64,000 bases of DNA from Clostridiales bacterium. GTDB lineage: Bacteria > Bacillota > Dethiobacteria > Dethiobacterales > Dethiobacteraceae. Within the stretch, counting starts at the first letter, position 1. Each line of letters starts with the position of its first letter. The notes below the pieces were generated by a model. The model saw only the letters and a list, made by a program, of their open reading frames with translations. It was not told the DNA's origin and searched no databases. Below, one piece after another: positions 50,594-59,339 of this stretch. The translations under genes and the position numbers were made by a program. The stretch spans positions 1 to 64,000 of the forward strand of contig JAGXRM010000019.1 in assembly GCA_018335855.1 (NCBI GenBank). The letters run 5' to 3'.

Positions 50594-50630
50594 TAAAAAA
50601 AGCCATGCTTATTGTTATTCGCATGGCTTT
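50594..50630 (-). terminator. Terminator between ytfJ and dacF
   Basis: AAAGCCATGC (50599-50608) pairs with GCATGGCTTT (50621-50630); on the minus strand a T run follows (plus A tract 50595-50600). Confidence 0.85.
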
Positions 50631-50661
50631 CGGAATATGAAGAGAACTGGCTGCTCATCCA

Positions 50662-51084
50662 TTAAATCTCGTAATTCATTTGATTATCCTGCCCATTATC
50701 ACGTTTTATCAGATTTTGCAGTTGGTTCACCAACTGCGGTGCCATATCAATCAGCCTGTCCAGCATAGCATGCCTGTCCACAGGCAACATGCGGACCTGT
50801 CCATTACTGCCCATGACCAGAAAAGCCACAGGCTGCACGCTCACTCCGCCGCCGCTGCCACCACCAAAAGGAAGTTCACCTTTGCCTTTACTCCCTTTTT
50901 CTTCTTCCACATGTTCAAATTCACTGCCGCCGGCTGCAAAGCCGAAGGACACCCGTGAAATGGGAATAATCACACTCCCGTCCGGTGTTTCCACAGGATC
51001 ACCAATAATTGTGTTCACATCTACCATTTCTTTAATGTTTTCCATGGCTGTCTTCATCAGCCCCTGGATCGGATGTTCTTCCAT
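50662..51084 (-). CDS. ytfJ: Spore germination protein GerW/YtfJ family
   Basis: A 140-residue sporulation-linked protein. MEEHPIQGLMKTAMENIKEM, NTIIGDPVETPDGSVIIPIS, VSFGFAAGGSEF and GGGSGGGVSVQPVAFLV match the family closely. In Bacillus GerW it is needed for normal germination and cortex lytic enzyme localisation. Overlaps the end of the DUF2953 gene by 28 bases and is followed by a terminator. Confidence 0.93.
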   Translation of the reverse strand: MEEHPIQGLMKTAMENIKEMVDVNTIIGDPVETPDGSVIIPISRVSFGFAAGGSEFEHVEEEKGSKGKGELPFGGGSGGGVSVQPVAFLVMGSNGQVRMLPVDRHAMLDRLIDMAPQLVNQLQNLIKRDNGQDNQMNYEI

Positions 51085-51734
51085 AGTTCTATCACCCCCC
51101 TTGGATTTTGATTAATTAGGAAAAGAAAACCTGCTATGGTAAAGTGACCAAGACGAAAAGAAACGGTGGTGTTGAGGCGACAGGCAAGTTCTGGCTGAGG
51201 GCTGAAATCCGGCTTCAATCCGAAGACCGGACGCTGCTTTACCGTAAGCCAACGCTGTGCCAGGGTGGAAACTGTGCTGGTGACCGTCCAGTACAGCCCG
51301 GCGAGCATCCCTGTTACCGCCGCATCATCTGCTCCTCCCCGGATGTTCAGAGTAAACTCATCCACCGTTACTGCTCGTATGTAAAAGCGACTGATAAACC
51401 AAAGCAATTTCCGATTTTTCCGAATGTATTTTATAATAGCTGCAGCTTTTTCCCAGTTAATATCCTGTACCGAAATTTTTTCTTTTATCTCCCGTATCAG
51501 TTCATCTTCTCCGGCCTTTAGTTCCGCCTCCATTGTCAGATCCAGAGGAGTCTCTTGATGAAGCAGAGGGATTGCAATGTTAAAACGAATCAGAGAAAAA
51601 AATGTATTTACACGTATGGTTAAAAAATCGTTATTATTTTCCCTTTGGAAAAACAGATTTATACGCACAGGGACCAGTTGAACGAGAATGTATAAGACAA
51701 TCATAAAAGGAAGCAACTGCCACAATATCTTCAT
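51057..51734 (-). CDS. DUF2953 membrane protein
   Basis: A 225-residue protein with an N-terminal membrane segment (ILWQLLPFMIVLYILVQLVP) and a soluble rest. VRINLFFQREN and the C-terminal KPDFSPQPELACRLNTTVSF are typical of DUF2953, which travels with ytfJ in Clostridia. Function unknown. ATG 51734 behind GTGGTGG; the in-frame extension upstream has no ribosome site of the same quality. Confidence 0.82.
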   Translation of the reverse strand: MKILWQLLPFMIVLYILVQLVPVRINLFFQRENNNDFLTIRVNTFFSLIRFNIAIPLLHQETPLDLTMEAELKAGEDELIREIKEKISVQDINWEKAAAIIKYIRKNRKLLWFISRFYIRAVTVDEFTLNIRGGADDAAVTGMLAGLYWTVTSTVSTLAQRWLTVKQRPVFGLKPDFSPQPELACRLNTTVSFRLGHFTIAGFLFLINQNPRGVIELWKNIRSRG

Positions 51735-51800
51735 GAAACCACCACACACGTTTTTTTTACCTTCTCCCGCTACGATAAAATAAATACACAAGTTGTGTTT

Positions 51801-51830
51801 TAAAAAAAAAAGCGCTATTTTGCGCTTTTT
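51801..51830 (-). terminator. Terminator behind scpB
   Basis: AAAAAGCGC (51807-51815), loop TATTTT, GCGCTTTTT (51822-51830); on the minus strand a long T run follows. It begins within five bases of the scpB stop. Confidence 0.92.
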
Positions 51831-51834
51831 AGGA

Positions 51835-52395
51835 TCAGGTCGTTATAGTTTGTCCAGGCTCTTCAAACAGCGATCTTTCCCGAGGTAAGTCCATATCTGA
51901 CCGTGGCAATTCGCTTACGTCTTTCAGTCCGAAGTATTTCAGGAATTCCCGGGTGGTGCTGTAGAGAATCGGCCGGCCAGGGGCATCCTTTCTGCCTGCG
52001 GTCCGGATAAAACGGCGTTTGAGCAGTGTCTCCAACACACCGTCCACTTTTACACCGCGGATATTTTCAATGTCCACCCGTGTTACCGGCTGGCGGTAAG
52101 CAATAATGGCCAACGTTTCCAGTGCGGCCTGGGAAAGGGTGTAGCGGTTTTCCCCTTTAAAAAGTTTTTCCACCACCGGTGCCAACTCCGGCTTGGTGGC
52201 CAACTGATATCCTTTGGCAATCTCCATGACTTGCAGTCCGCTATCATCTGCTGCATATTCCTGCTGCAGTTCCCGGAGGGCAAGACGCACGTCCTGAACG
52301 GGAAACTCTGTAATTTCCGCCAGACGGTCCAGGGACAGAGGTTCCTCAGCCACAAAAAGTAGCGCTTCCACCAGGGGCTTTATCAACATTTTTTG
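51835..52395 (-). CDS. scpB: Chromosome segregation and condensation protein ScpB
   Basis: Winged-helix kleisin-interacting subunit of the Smc-ScpAB condensin. 186 residues beginning MLIKPLVEALLFVAEEPLSL; ETLAIIAYRQPVTRVDIENI, GVKVDGVLETLLKRRFI and GRPILYSTTREFLKYFGL are diagnostic. The ATG at 52395 has GGAGGTGG upstream; the longer frame overlaps scpA. Confidence 0.95.
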   Translation of the reverse strand, partial: QKMLIKPLVEALLFVAEEPLSLDRLAEITEFPVQDVRLALRELQQEYAADDSGLQVMEIAKGYQLATKPELAPVVEKLFKGENRYTLSQAALETLAIIAYRQPVTRVDIENIRGVKVDGVLETLLKRRFIRTAGRKDAPGRPILYSTTREFLKYFGLKDVSELPRSDMDLPRERSLFEEPGQTITT

Positions 52396-52408
52396 CCACC
52401 TCCGAGCA

Positions 52409-53143
52409 TTACACTTTACGCATGATGAGCAGACTTTCCATGGGGCCCGTCTGCCAGACTGAAATTTTTCGGAGCCTGATGAGTTCCAAAAGAGAGAAAA
52501 AAGTGATGATGATTTCCGACAAGCCTGCACCTTTAGGAAAGAGGGAGAAGAAATCGATGCCTGACGACTGTCCTCTTAAAGAAGTCATAATCAGCTTCAT
52601 TTTATCCTTTACCGTAAACTCATCCACATTTACTTCCCGGGGCTGCCGCTCAAAGTCTGCCAGCAGATGCGCAAACGCCTGCATCAGTCCGGGCAACGTA
52701 ATCCCCGCTGCGGACATTTCCTTTTCGGGATTGACAATCACTACTTTTTCACCGGATAACGAGCGGGCAAACACCCGTTTTTGCGCTTGCTCGAAGCGGC
52801 GCAATTCTTCAGCTACAGAGCGGAAGTGGCGATATTCCAGCAGGCGCTGTACTAACTCTTCCTGGGAATCGATGGTGATCATTGCATCTTCCAGTTCATC
52901 CACCGTTTCAAACGTCCCCGGCAGCAGTTTTTTTGATTTCAGCTTTAACAACGTGGCAGCCATCACTAAAAACTCGGAAGCTACCTCCAGGTTCAGCTCT
53001 TGCATCGCCTGCAGGTATTCCAGGTACTGAGCGGTGATTTCCGCAACAGATATTTCATAGATGTCCACCTCCGCTTTTTCAATCAGGTGAAAAAGCAGGG
53101 CAAAAGGCCCTTCAAAGGCGGGCTGTTTAACGAGATAATCCAC
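52409..53143 (-). CDS. scpA: Chromosome segregation and condensation protein ScpA
   Basis: Kleisin subunit of condensin, 244 residues. QPAFEGPFALLFHLIEKAEV matches the FEGPLDLLLHLI motif (with Phe-Ala for Leu-Asp), followed by DIYEISVAEITAQYLEYL and ASEFLVMAATLLKLKSKKLL; the C-terminal winged helix ends IRLRKISVWQTGP. GTG start with AAAGGGAGAG upstream. 13 bases ahead of scpB. Confidence 0.95.
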   Translation of the reverse strand: MDYLVKQPAFEGPFALLFHLIEKAEVDIYEISVAEITAQYLEYLQAMQELNLEVASEFLVMAATLLKLKSKKLLPGTFETVDELEDAMITIDSQEELVQRLLEYRHFRSVAEELRRFEQAQKRVFARSLSGEKVVIVNPEKEMSAAGITLPGLMQAFAHLLADFERQPREVNVDEFTVKDKMKLIMTSLRGQSSGIDFFSLFPKGAGLSEIIITFFSLLELIRLRKISVWQTGPMESLLIMRKV

Positions 53144-53159
53144 CGGCCTCTCCCTTTCC

Positions 53160-54146
53160 TTACAGCGTGAGGTTCATGGCCTCACGGACCAGTTCCATGG
53201 TCTTTGCGGCAACCTCACTGGCTTTCTTAGCACCTGACTCCAGTATTTCGCGGATATACTCAGGTTTTCCTGTTAATTGCTGCCTGCGTTCGAAAATGGG
53301 CTCCATATAAGACACCAATTTTTCGCCCAATTGTTTTTTGCACTGGACACACCCGATTTCTCCGCGGCGGCAGACAGCTTCCACGTCAGCCACTGCGTCG
53401 GCGCTGAAAACGCCGTGGAAAGAAAACACGGTGCAGACATCTGGGTTGCCCGGATCATCTTTACGGATTCGGCCGGGGTCGGTAATCATCTGTGTGACTT
53501 TGCGCCGGATCTCATCGGGATTCTCTGACATCTCTATTGTGTTACCGTAGGATTTACTCATTTTCCGGCCGTCAATTCCCGGAAGCAGCTTGACTTTGTT
53601 TAAAATGGTGGCGGGCTCGGGAAAGACAGGCTTGTACAAGTGGTTAAAACGGCGGGCCACTTCCCGGGTCATTTCAATATGGGGCGCCTGGTCTTCCCCG
53701 ACGGGAACAGCATCAGCGCGGTATACCAAAATGTCGGCGGCTTGTAAGAGCGGATAGCCTAAAAAGCCGTACGTCGCCAGGTTTTTCTCCCGTAACTGCT
53801 CAATCTGGTCTTTGTAGGTAGGACAGCGTTCCAGCCAGGAGATAGGTGTAAACATGGAAAACAGCAGATAAAGTTCGGCGTGCTCCTTGACGTCTGACTG
53901 CCTGAAGATGACGTTTTTCTCCGGGTCAAGCCCGGCTGAAAGCCAGTCGGTCACCATTTCGTACACATTTTCACGTATTTCCGATGTGTCTTCATAGCCG
54001 GTAGTCAGTGCATGCCAGTCCACAACAGAAAAAAAACAACGGTGAGTATGCTGCAATTTAACCCAATTGTCCAGCGCACCCAGCAGGTTACCTAATTGTA
54101 GTCGGCCCGTGGGGCGCATGCCGCTTAAAATCACTTTTTGATTCAT
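53160..54146 (-). CDS. trpS: Tryptophanyl-tRNA synthetase
   Basis: Charges tRNA-Trp. 328 residues, class I synthetase: SGMRPTGRLQLGNLLGALDN (HIGH-type motif), FGYPLLQAADIL-like LGYPLLQAADILVYRADAVP, VGEDQAPHIEMTREVARRFN and GRKMSKSYGNT (KMSKS). ATG 54146 behind AAAGGGG. There is no room for a T-box leader: 13 bases separate it from the protease gene, so it is driven from upstream. Confidence 0.96.
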   Translation of the reverse strand: MNQKVILSGMRPTGRLQLGNLLGALDNWVKLQHTHRCFFSVVDWHALTTGYEDTSEIRENVYEMVTDWLSAGLDPEKNVIFRQSDVKEHAELYLLFSMFTPISWLERCPTYKDQIEQLREKNLATYGFLGYPLLQAADILVYRADAVPVGEDQAPHIEMTREVARRFNHLYKPVFPEPATILNKVKLLPGIDGRKMSKSYGNTIEMSENPDEIRRKVTQMITDPGRIRKDDPGNPDVCTVFSFHGVFSADAVADVEAVCRRGEIGCVQCKKQLGEKLVSYMEPIFERRQQLTGKPEYIREILESGAKKASEVAAKTMELVREAMNLTL

Positions 54147-54159
54147 GAGATTACCCCTT

Positions 54160-54783
54160 TCATAAAAGGTTAAGCAGTAAACTGACTGCAACAAAAATTA
54201 TATTCGAAGCAGCGTTTATCAGTGGGGAGAGAATTCTCCATAAAACACCGGAGAATATTAATACAATTAAAATGACCGGGCCGTATTGCTCAATCTGATG
54301 AAATGTTTGCAAAAAGCTCCGCGGCAGAAAATAGGCAAGTACTTTTGAACCATCCAGCGGCGGAAAGGGCAAGAGGTTAAACACACCTAAAAGTACATTA
54401 TAGCGAAAGGTAATCACCAAAATATCCGGGAGATGGGGCACAGCGCCAATGGAAGGGAAAGCTCCCAGGATAAACAGTGTAATAAAAGCCAGGATAAAGT
54501 TAGTCACAGGCCCGGCGAGGCCTACTAAAAACATGCCACGGTGGCGGTCACCTTTAAAGTACATGGGATTGACGGGAACCGGTTTAGCCCAGCCAAACCC
54601 CACAAGAAACAGTGCCAACAGTCCGATGGGGTCAATGTGGGCCAGGGGATTTAACGTAAGCCTGCCATGGGACTTGGCTGTGTCATCGCCTAAACGGTAG
54701 GCAACCCAGCCATGAGCCAGTTCATGAAGAGTAACCGCCAGCAACAATGCCGGAACCCTATATAAATAATTGCCTAAAAACAT
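54160..54783 (-). CDS. Site-2 protease family (M50) membrane metalloprotease
   Basis: A 207-residue intramembrane protease-like protein with about six segments. Zinc site HELAHGW (His20, Glu21, His24) and the second metal motif LLPFPPLDGSK with Asp. No PDZ domain; of the small Clostridial type usually encoded near scpA and trpS. Target unknown. Starts one base behind the CBS/nucleotidyltransferase gene. Confidence 0.93.
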   Translation of the reverse strand: MFLGNYLYRVPALLLAVTLHELAHGWVAYRLGDDTAKSHGRLTLNPLAHIDPIGLLALFLVGFGWAKPVPVNPMYFKGDRHRGMFLVGLAGPVTNFILAFITLFILGAFPSIGAVPHLPDILVITFRYNVLLGVFNLLPFPPLDGSKVLAYFLPRSFLQTFHQIEQYGPVILIVLIFSGVLWRILSPLINAASNIIFVAVSLLLNLL

Positions 54784-54784
54784 T

Positions 54785-57409
54785 TTAGCTCTCCTCTCCT
54801 GTGCTGGAGGCCAACATTTCCTTTATATAAGCAAGCTCTTCCTCTTTACCCTGAATTCTGCCGTTTAACCGCTCTTCGTGGACGGAGCGCAATATTTGCT
54901 GAAAGCGGGGACCGGGCGAGTAGCCCAATTCTAACAGGTCACGGCCGCTAACATGCCCCTGGAGATGGCGCAGTTTTTCCCAGTAAAGTGACGTATATTC
55001 CCAAATCCGGCTCTCTTCGCATTCAGCCTGGAGCATAAGCAGGGTTTCTACTGGCTGACCGTCCAAAGCATAAAAAATCTCACTGGGTGTCAAGCTTTTC
55101 TCAGCCAGAAACAACGTTTTCAGACGGGGTACCGCTTCCACCACAGCCATAATCCGCTCCCGCTCGTCTTTATGCAAACGTAACCGGCGGCAAAGATGCC
55201 TTGCTTCCTGGAATGGCGCTTCGAGGAGGACGGCACTGAGATAAACCGCCTCCGTCAGCGGGGCAGCATCAGCCCAGCGACGCTTCACCCAGGAAAGCAT
55301 TTCCCGGACGGCAAACAGTCGGCGGCTTAGTTTATTTTCAAACCGGACACCGGGAAAAATCAGGGCATCCAGTCCCAACTCAAAATAACGCACCAGTATT
55401 TCCGGCGCTTTTTCCTCCAGCAAAGCAAGCTTCAGTTCCTCATAAATTCTTTCTTTGCTGACCTTCTCCAGTGTTCTGGTCTGGACTGCATTCTCCACCA
55501 GGGAAAAGGTGGTCTCTTCAATCGTAAAGGAGAACCGTTGTTCAAAACGGATGGCTCGTAACAAACGAAGCGGGTCTTCCACAAAACTAAGGTTATAAAG
55601 GGTGCGAATCAGTCCCTTTTCTAAATCAGAAATGCCATGGAAAAAATCATAAAGTCTGCCGAACCTCGGCGAGTTCAAACTGCACGCCAGGGTATTAATC
55701 GTAAAATCCCGGCGAAAGAGATCGTTCTTCAGGCTGCTTTGTTCCACTTCCGGCAGTGCCGCCGGGCGAGCGTAAAATTCCTGACGGGATGTAACCAAGT
55801 CAATCTGCCTGCCGTCAGGCAAATTAATTTGTGCCGTACCAAATTGTTCATGGGTTTTCAGTTGTCCGCCCAGTAGGTCATTTAAGGTCTGTGCGAAGGG
55901 AATCGCTTCCGGTTCCACCACCAGATCCAGATCCTGATTGGGGATATTGAGCAGCAGATCCCGAATAAATCCTCCTACAGCATAAACACTGACATTTTCC
56001 ATGTCTGCCTTCTGGCCAATTAACAGCAGCAGGCTCTGGGACTCTTTGGGAAGCCGTTCATTAATAAGCGGTGTGATGTCATCACCGTCGGCAGGGATGC
56101 TGCTCTCGCCGTTGCAGGTGACTTTAGCGCCGCCCTCCAGGTTACGCAGCACATCCGTCCGGGTAACAATACCCACAATTGAGCCGTCTTCCATTACAGG
56201 GAGCCGACCCACATTATTTTCAATCATCATTTGTTGCACTTTTTTTACAGACACATCATGGGGAACGGTAAGTGGCTTCTTATTCATATAGCCTTTAACC
56301 GGCGCATGGCCAAGACCGTGGTGTCCCGCTTTCTCCAAGTCCCTGCGCGAAATAATTCCCACCAGCTTTTCGTTTTCTGTTACGGGAAAACCGCTGTGGC
56401 CATAGCGCATCATCAATTCCCGCGCTTTATCCACAGTGGTGTCGGCGGCAATAGTACGTACCGGAGTCGACATCATCTCTTTTGCCGTAGTTACCGGTAG
56501 TATCTCCCTGTACAGTGTACCCACAAGCTTTTCCCTGACTTCCGCCAGGGATGACCCTTTTACGGTAGCAGAAGCGGCACGGGGATGGCCCTTACCGCCG
56601 AAAACAGCCAGCACACGACCCAGGTCAAAGTGTTCCATACGACTGCGTCCCACCACATAAATTCTGTCTTCCATAGACACTACGGAAAAAACAACATCCA
56701 CGTCTTCAATTTCAATGAGTTTATGGGTTAATAACGCCAGGCCATTTACATAGTTGGCACTGTCTGCCGTCGTCACCGCGACACGGACACCGCGCAATTC
56801 ATGGTATTCGGTTGCAGTAAGCATGTGATCAAGAATGGAACGCTGTTCTTCGCTGAGCGGTCTGTTTAAAAATTCATTGACCACCCTTAGATTAACCCCA
56901 ATCTCCCAAAGGCGGTGCAATGCCGCCACATCCCGCATCGTGGTGGAATCAAACGTTAAACAGCCCGTGTCCTCATAAATCCCCAAAGCAAACAATGTTG
57001 CTTCAAAGGGTGACAACGGGATGTTTTTGGCGAATATCCGCTCTAAAATCAGGGTCGTTGTGGCACCAATTTCTTCGTATACGAGCTGATGGGCGGTAAT
57101 ATCGTTATCGGTGTCGGGATGATGGTCATATATATGTATTTCCGGAATATTTGCCAAATGTTTTACAAAAAGGCCAATGCGGTTTTTCTGTTTTGTATCT
57201 GTAACCACCAACAGCTCAACAGCCGAAAAATCAATTTCTTTCTGATACTTAATATTCAGTACATCCCTGTAGAGAGTAACAAACTCATGAACATTCTGGT
57301 TGAGACCACCGGGGAATACCGGCTGCGACTGGGGGTACAGCTTCGTCGCCGCCACCATGGAAGCCAAAGCGTCAAAGTCAGCGTTCTGATGAGTCGTAAC
57401 GGCTATCAT
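54785..57409 (-). CDS. DHH-CBS-CBS-tRNA nucleotidyltransferase (CCA/A-adding type)
   Basis: An 874-residue multidomain protein. Residues 1-300: DHH phosphoesterase with VTTHQNADFDALASMVAA, the metal motif YDHHPDTD, and a DHHA1 end FGGKGHPRAASATVKG. Residues 310-440: two CBS domains (MSTPVRTIAADTTVDKAREL, GIISRRDLEKAG, VGIVTRTDVLRNL). Residues 470-700: poly(A) polymerase head with YAVGGFIRDLLLNIPNQDLD (metal Asp pair), FRRDFTINTLACSL and VEDPLRLLRAIRFEQRFSF. Such proteins add A or CC/A to tRNA ends; the DHH part might degrade small RNA or nucleotides. ATG 57409 behind GGAGGGGG; ten-codon longer start is less good. Confidence 0.93.
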   Translation of the reverse strand: MIAVTTHQNADFDALASMVAATKLYPQSQPVFPGGLNQNVHEFVTLYRDVLNIKYQKEIDFSAVELLVVTDTKQKNRIGLFVKHLANIPEIHIYDHHPDTDNDITAHQLVYEEIGATTTLILERIFAKNIPLSPFEATLFALGIYEDTGCLTFDSTTMRDVAALHRLWEIGVNLRVVNEFLNRPLSEEQRSILDHMLTATEYHELRGVRVAVTTADSANYVNGLALLTHKLIEIEDVDVVFSVVSMEDRIYVVGRSRMEHFDLGRVLAVFGGKGHPRAASATVKGSSLAEVREKLVGTLYREILPVTTAKEMMSTPVRTIAADTTVDKARELMMRYGHSGFPVTENEKLVGIISRRDLEKAGHHGLGHAPVKGYMNKKPLTVPHDVSVKKVQQMMIENNVGRLPVMEDGSIVGIVTRTDVLRNLEGGAKVTCNGESSIPADGDDITPLINERLPKESQSLLLLIGQKADMENVSVYAVGGFIRDLLLNIPNQDLDLVVEPEAIPFAQTLNDLLGGQLKTHEQFGTAQINLPDGRQIDLVTSRQEFYARPAALPEVEQSSLKNDLFRRDFTINTLACSLNSPRFGRLYDFFHGISDLEKGLIRTLYNLSFVEDPLRLLRAIRFEQRFSFTIEETTFSLVENAVQTRTLEKVSKERIYEELKLALLEEKAPEILVRYFELGLDALIFPGVRFENKLSRRLFAVREMLSWVKRRWADAAPLTEAVYLSAVLLEAPFQEARHLCRRLRLHKDERERIMAVVEAVPRLKTLFLAEKSLTPSEIFYALDGQPVETLLMLQAECEESRIWEYTSLYWEKLRHLQGHVSGRDLLELGYSPGPRFQQILRSVHEERLNGRIQGKEEELAYIKEMLASSTGEES

Positions 57410-57478
57410 GGTCCCCCTCCTCTCCAAATCTTTCCCCATTATACCACAAATACCCTTGTCAGGTGAAACAAGAAATAA

Positions 57479-57634
57479 TATCAGGCCGTCTTCCTTCCAC
57501 TACTCAAACTACTTCAGGAAAATAAAGACCGCCTAATCGAACTTCTGAGCATACCTGACAACCTTGGCCAGGTTCCTCGCTACTTTGTCCCGGGTATACC
57601 GATTACTAAATCCGTCGCATTTATCAAAACATGA
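57479..57634 (+). pseudogene. Fragment of an RHH/CopG-like DNA-binding protein
   Basis: Without a start codon the frame reads ENKDRLIELLSIPDNLGQVP followed by RYFVPGIPITKSVAFIKT and a stop. This resembles the stretch just before the ribbon-helix-helix in small DNA-binding proteins of mobile elements, by memory only. Both ends are missing. It overlaps the next fragment in another frame. Confidence 0.35.
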
Positions 57635-57875
57635 ACGAGGACGCACTGCAAGAAATGCGTCAGGATGGGTTATCCATGATTTCCATTGCAGAAAGCCAGG
57701 GAATGGCAGCAGATTTGTTAAAGCTGTGGTTGATCACCGGAAAGAACAATTGGATGCATTGGTGGAAGAAGGTAAAGTCACAGCAGAACGGGCTGAAGAA
57801 TTAGTATTCTACAACCAGTTGCAGGAATTAAAAACCACAAGTAGAAAGATGATATTAGCGAAAGGAGATTGTGAA
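57610..57875 (+). pseudogene. Frameshifted DUF2680-like small protein
   Basis: The first part reads RRIYQNMNEDALQEMRQDG and LSMISIAESQGMAAD in one frame. After about 57715 the other frame continues with KAVVDHRKEQLDALVEEGKV and TAERAEELVFYNQLQELK. Joined, they give a helical repeat protein like the DUF2680/YckD group. A single indel near 57715-57725 explains the break. No ribosome site or signal peptide is left. Confidence 0.4.
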
Positions 57876-58349
57876 ATGACTGACACCGTAAAACGCTGTT
57901 GAGCAAATAATTCCACCGCCCGTGAAGCGGAAAAGGACAAGCTATGCCCTGTCTGTGGTAAAGTAGGACTGATAGTGCCATCAGAAACTGTAAAGCATCT
58001 GACAAAAACACAATTGTTCAATGCTGTAGGGTCATCAAGCTATAATTTATGTATGAGTGAAGACTGTGATGTTATCTACTTCAACGATGACAATACATAT
58101 TACAGTGCCGACATCATCGTTCCAGTGTGGTTCAAAACAGACGCTAACCCGAAGTATATCTGCTACTGTAGCAAAGTCACCAAAGAAGAGATAGAACAAG
58201 CTGTGTTCATGTATGATGCAAAAACAATAAAGGATGTTGTAAAAATAACAGGTGCAATGAAAAATGCTGATTGCATACATAACAACCCCACCGGCAAGTG
58301 TTGCAGCGAATTTATAAAGCAGGTCATCGAGCAGTCTCTGACTAAATAA
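57876..58349 (+). CDS. CopZ-N-like Zn/[2Fe-2S] metallochaperone, predicted selenoprotein (Cys8-Sec9)
   Basis: From ATG 57876 (AAAGGAG eight bases upstream) the frame is open to TAA 58349 except for TGA at 57900-57902, directly after Cys8. Decoding TGA as selenocysteine gives 157 residues. The protein after it matches the N-terminal domain of Archaeoglobus CopZ: zinc ligands LCPVCG (Cys24, 27) and LCMSEDC (Cys59, 64), then ICYCSKVTKEEIEQA (Cys96, 98), Cys133 and GKCCSEF (Cys142, 143), the BFD-type [2Fe-2S] ligands. Family members carry Cys-Cys-rich N-termini, so Cys-Sec is a natural replacement. The proteins handle copper or other soft metals and may reduce them. A SECIS-like hairpin follows (57912-57937). 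If the TGA is a nonsense mutation instead, the gene could restart at GTG 57975 but would lose the first zinc ligands. The host must carry selABCD, which is not in this window. Confidence 0.7.
57912..57937 (+). promoter_or_regulatory. Candidate bacterial SECIS element
   Basis: CCGC (57916-57919) pairs with GCGG (57927-57930) around the loop CCGTGAA. An outer TCC/GGA helix (57912-57914 with 57935-57937) is separated by an A/AAAA internal loop. The apical loop begins 17 bases after the TGA and contains G-T, within the spacing of known bacterial SECIS hairpins. The stem is short and the loop starts with C, so support is moderate. Confidence 0.45.
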
Positions 58350-58362
58350 AAAACGCACATAG

Positions 58363-59020
58363 CAAGCTCGGAGGTCCAACCTGAAATATGTCCGACCTGC
58401 CTATCACCCGGGCGAGGGTCTGCCGCAGTCAGGCCATATTTACCTCAGGCTGGTCGACAATGATGATGGCCGGATCAATCATGATTCTTATACCTATGTA
58501 CGCATGAAGGAGTTTGTCGACCTGTGTATCAAAGACCCCTCGCTATATACCATGGAAAACTTCATGTTCTTTTTGCATCTGACGGGTTTGAGTGTTCCAG
58601 AGCACCATCTGCAGTACCGCTTTGACCCGGAGAAACCCGTAGAGAACCTGATCAATCCTCATCTTCGGATATCATCTTTTGAAGCGGCCATCCGGGGGTT
58701 TGCCAAATCGGATAAAAGCAAACATGCCATCACAAGTGTCTATACCTGTGAGGGCATTGAGGATGTTTGCATGGCTTCTCTTTATCATTTTTTGAAGCTT
58801 GGCCTTGCGATCAAAGTCTGCGGCAACTGTGGTAAATACTTTGTGCCTCTGCGGCGCTCGGACGCGATGTACTGTGACCGCATCAGTCCTTTTAATGCGT
58901 CCAAAACCTGCAAAGAAGATGGCTCACAAAGAGCCTTTGAAGAAAAGCTGAAAATAGACGATGCTGAAAAATTAAGACGTCAAATATATCAGGCAAAGCA
59001 GATGCGGATCAGGAGAAACC
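58363..59020 (+). pseudogene. DUF6076 protein fragment
   Basis: The open frame has no start at its 5' edge (stop at 58360-58362) and reads NLKYVRPAYHPGEGLPQSGH onward. The core carries a zinc-finger-like element: VCGNCGKYFVPLRRSDAMYC and KTCKEDGSQRAF, typical of DUF6076. Homology ends near MRIRRNPH at about 59020, where unrelated sequence begins. Both ends are truncated. An 82-base piece of it is repeated at 61676-61757. Confidence 0.6.
58723..58804 (+). repeat. 82-base direct repeat, copy 1
   Basis: CATGCCATCACAAGTGT...TTTTTTGAAGCTTGGCC, nearly identical (three differences) to 61676-61757. This copy lies inside the DUF6076 fragment. Confidence 0.9.
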
Positions 59021-59021
59021 C

Positions 59022-59330
59022 TCATACCTTCCCGGTCAGGTCCTTCAGCGCATGGGTAACCATCTCCCAAGTGATATCGGCGGCGTAGCTGTATTTTTTC
59101 TGATACCGCTGCCACAGGCTGGCCATGACGGTGCTGGCGGCATCTAGAAAAACAAACCCTGCCAGCCTATCACCCTTCAAAGGTGAAAAAGCAAGCAGGG
59201 GCTTCTGCTTTATAAATGAGATTGCGCCGGTGGTATACTGCACACGCTGATTCAAACGATGTATCAAGATTCCTTTTTTTAAACGAGGATCGACCTGAAC
59301 TGCTCCTTGAGATTTAAGTAGCTGCCTCAA
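59022..59330 (-). CDS. Unrecognised small reading frame behind the RelE toxin
   Basis: A 102-residue frame (TTG start, AAGGAG is downstream rather than upstream of it), in the same frame as the RelE gene and separated from it only by the RelE TAG. It reads RLNQRVQYTTGAISFIKQKP and LWQRYQKKYSYAADITWEM. I know no family. It ends exactly where DUF6076 homology on the other strand breaks off, so it may be a fragment of a gene that recombined here. Confidence 0.3.
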   Translation of the reverse strand: MRQLLKSQGAVQVDPRLKKGILIHRLNQRVQYTTGAISFIKQKPLLAFSPLKGDRLAGFVFLDAASTVMASLWQRYQKKYSYAADITWEMVTHALKDLTGKV

Positions 59331-59339
59331 ATATTTGAA

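Noticed and set aside
54147-54194. T-box leader or longer start for trpS
   Set aside because: Only 13 bases separate the trpS start from the upstream gene, and no T-box motif is seen.
57564-57902. A single 112-residue gene ending at the TGA
   Set aside because: It mixes an out-of-frame reading of the RHH-like piece, a frameshifted DUF2680-like piece and the first eight codons of the metallochaperone. The strong ribosome site at 57860-57867 marks the real start at 57876.
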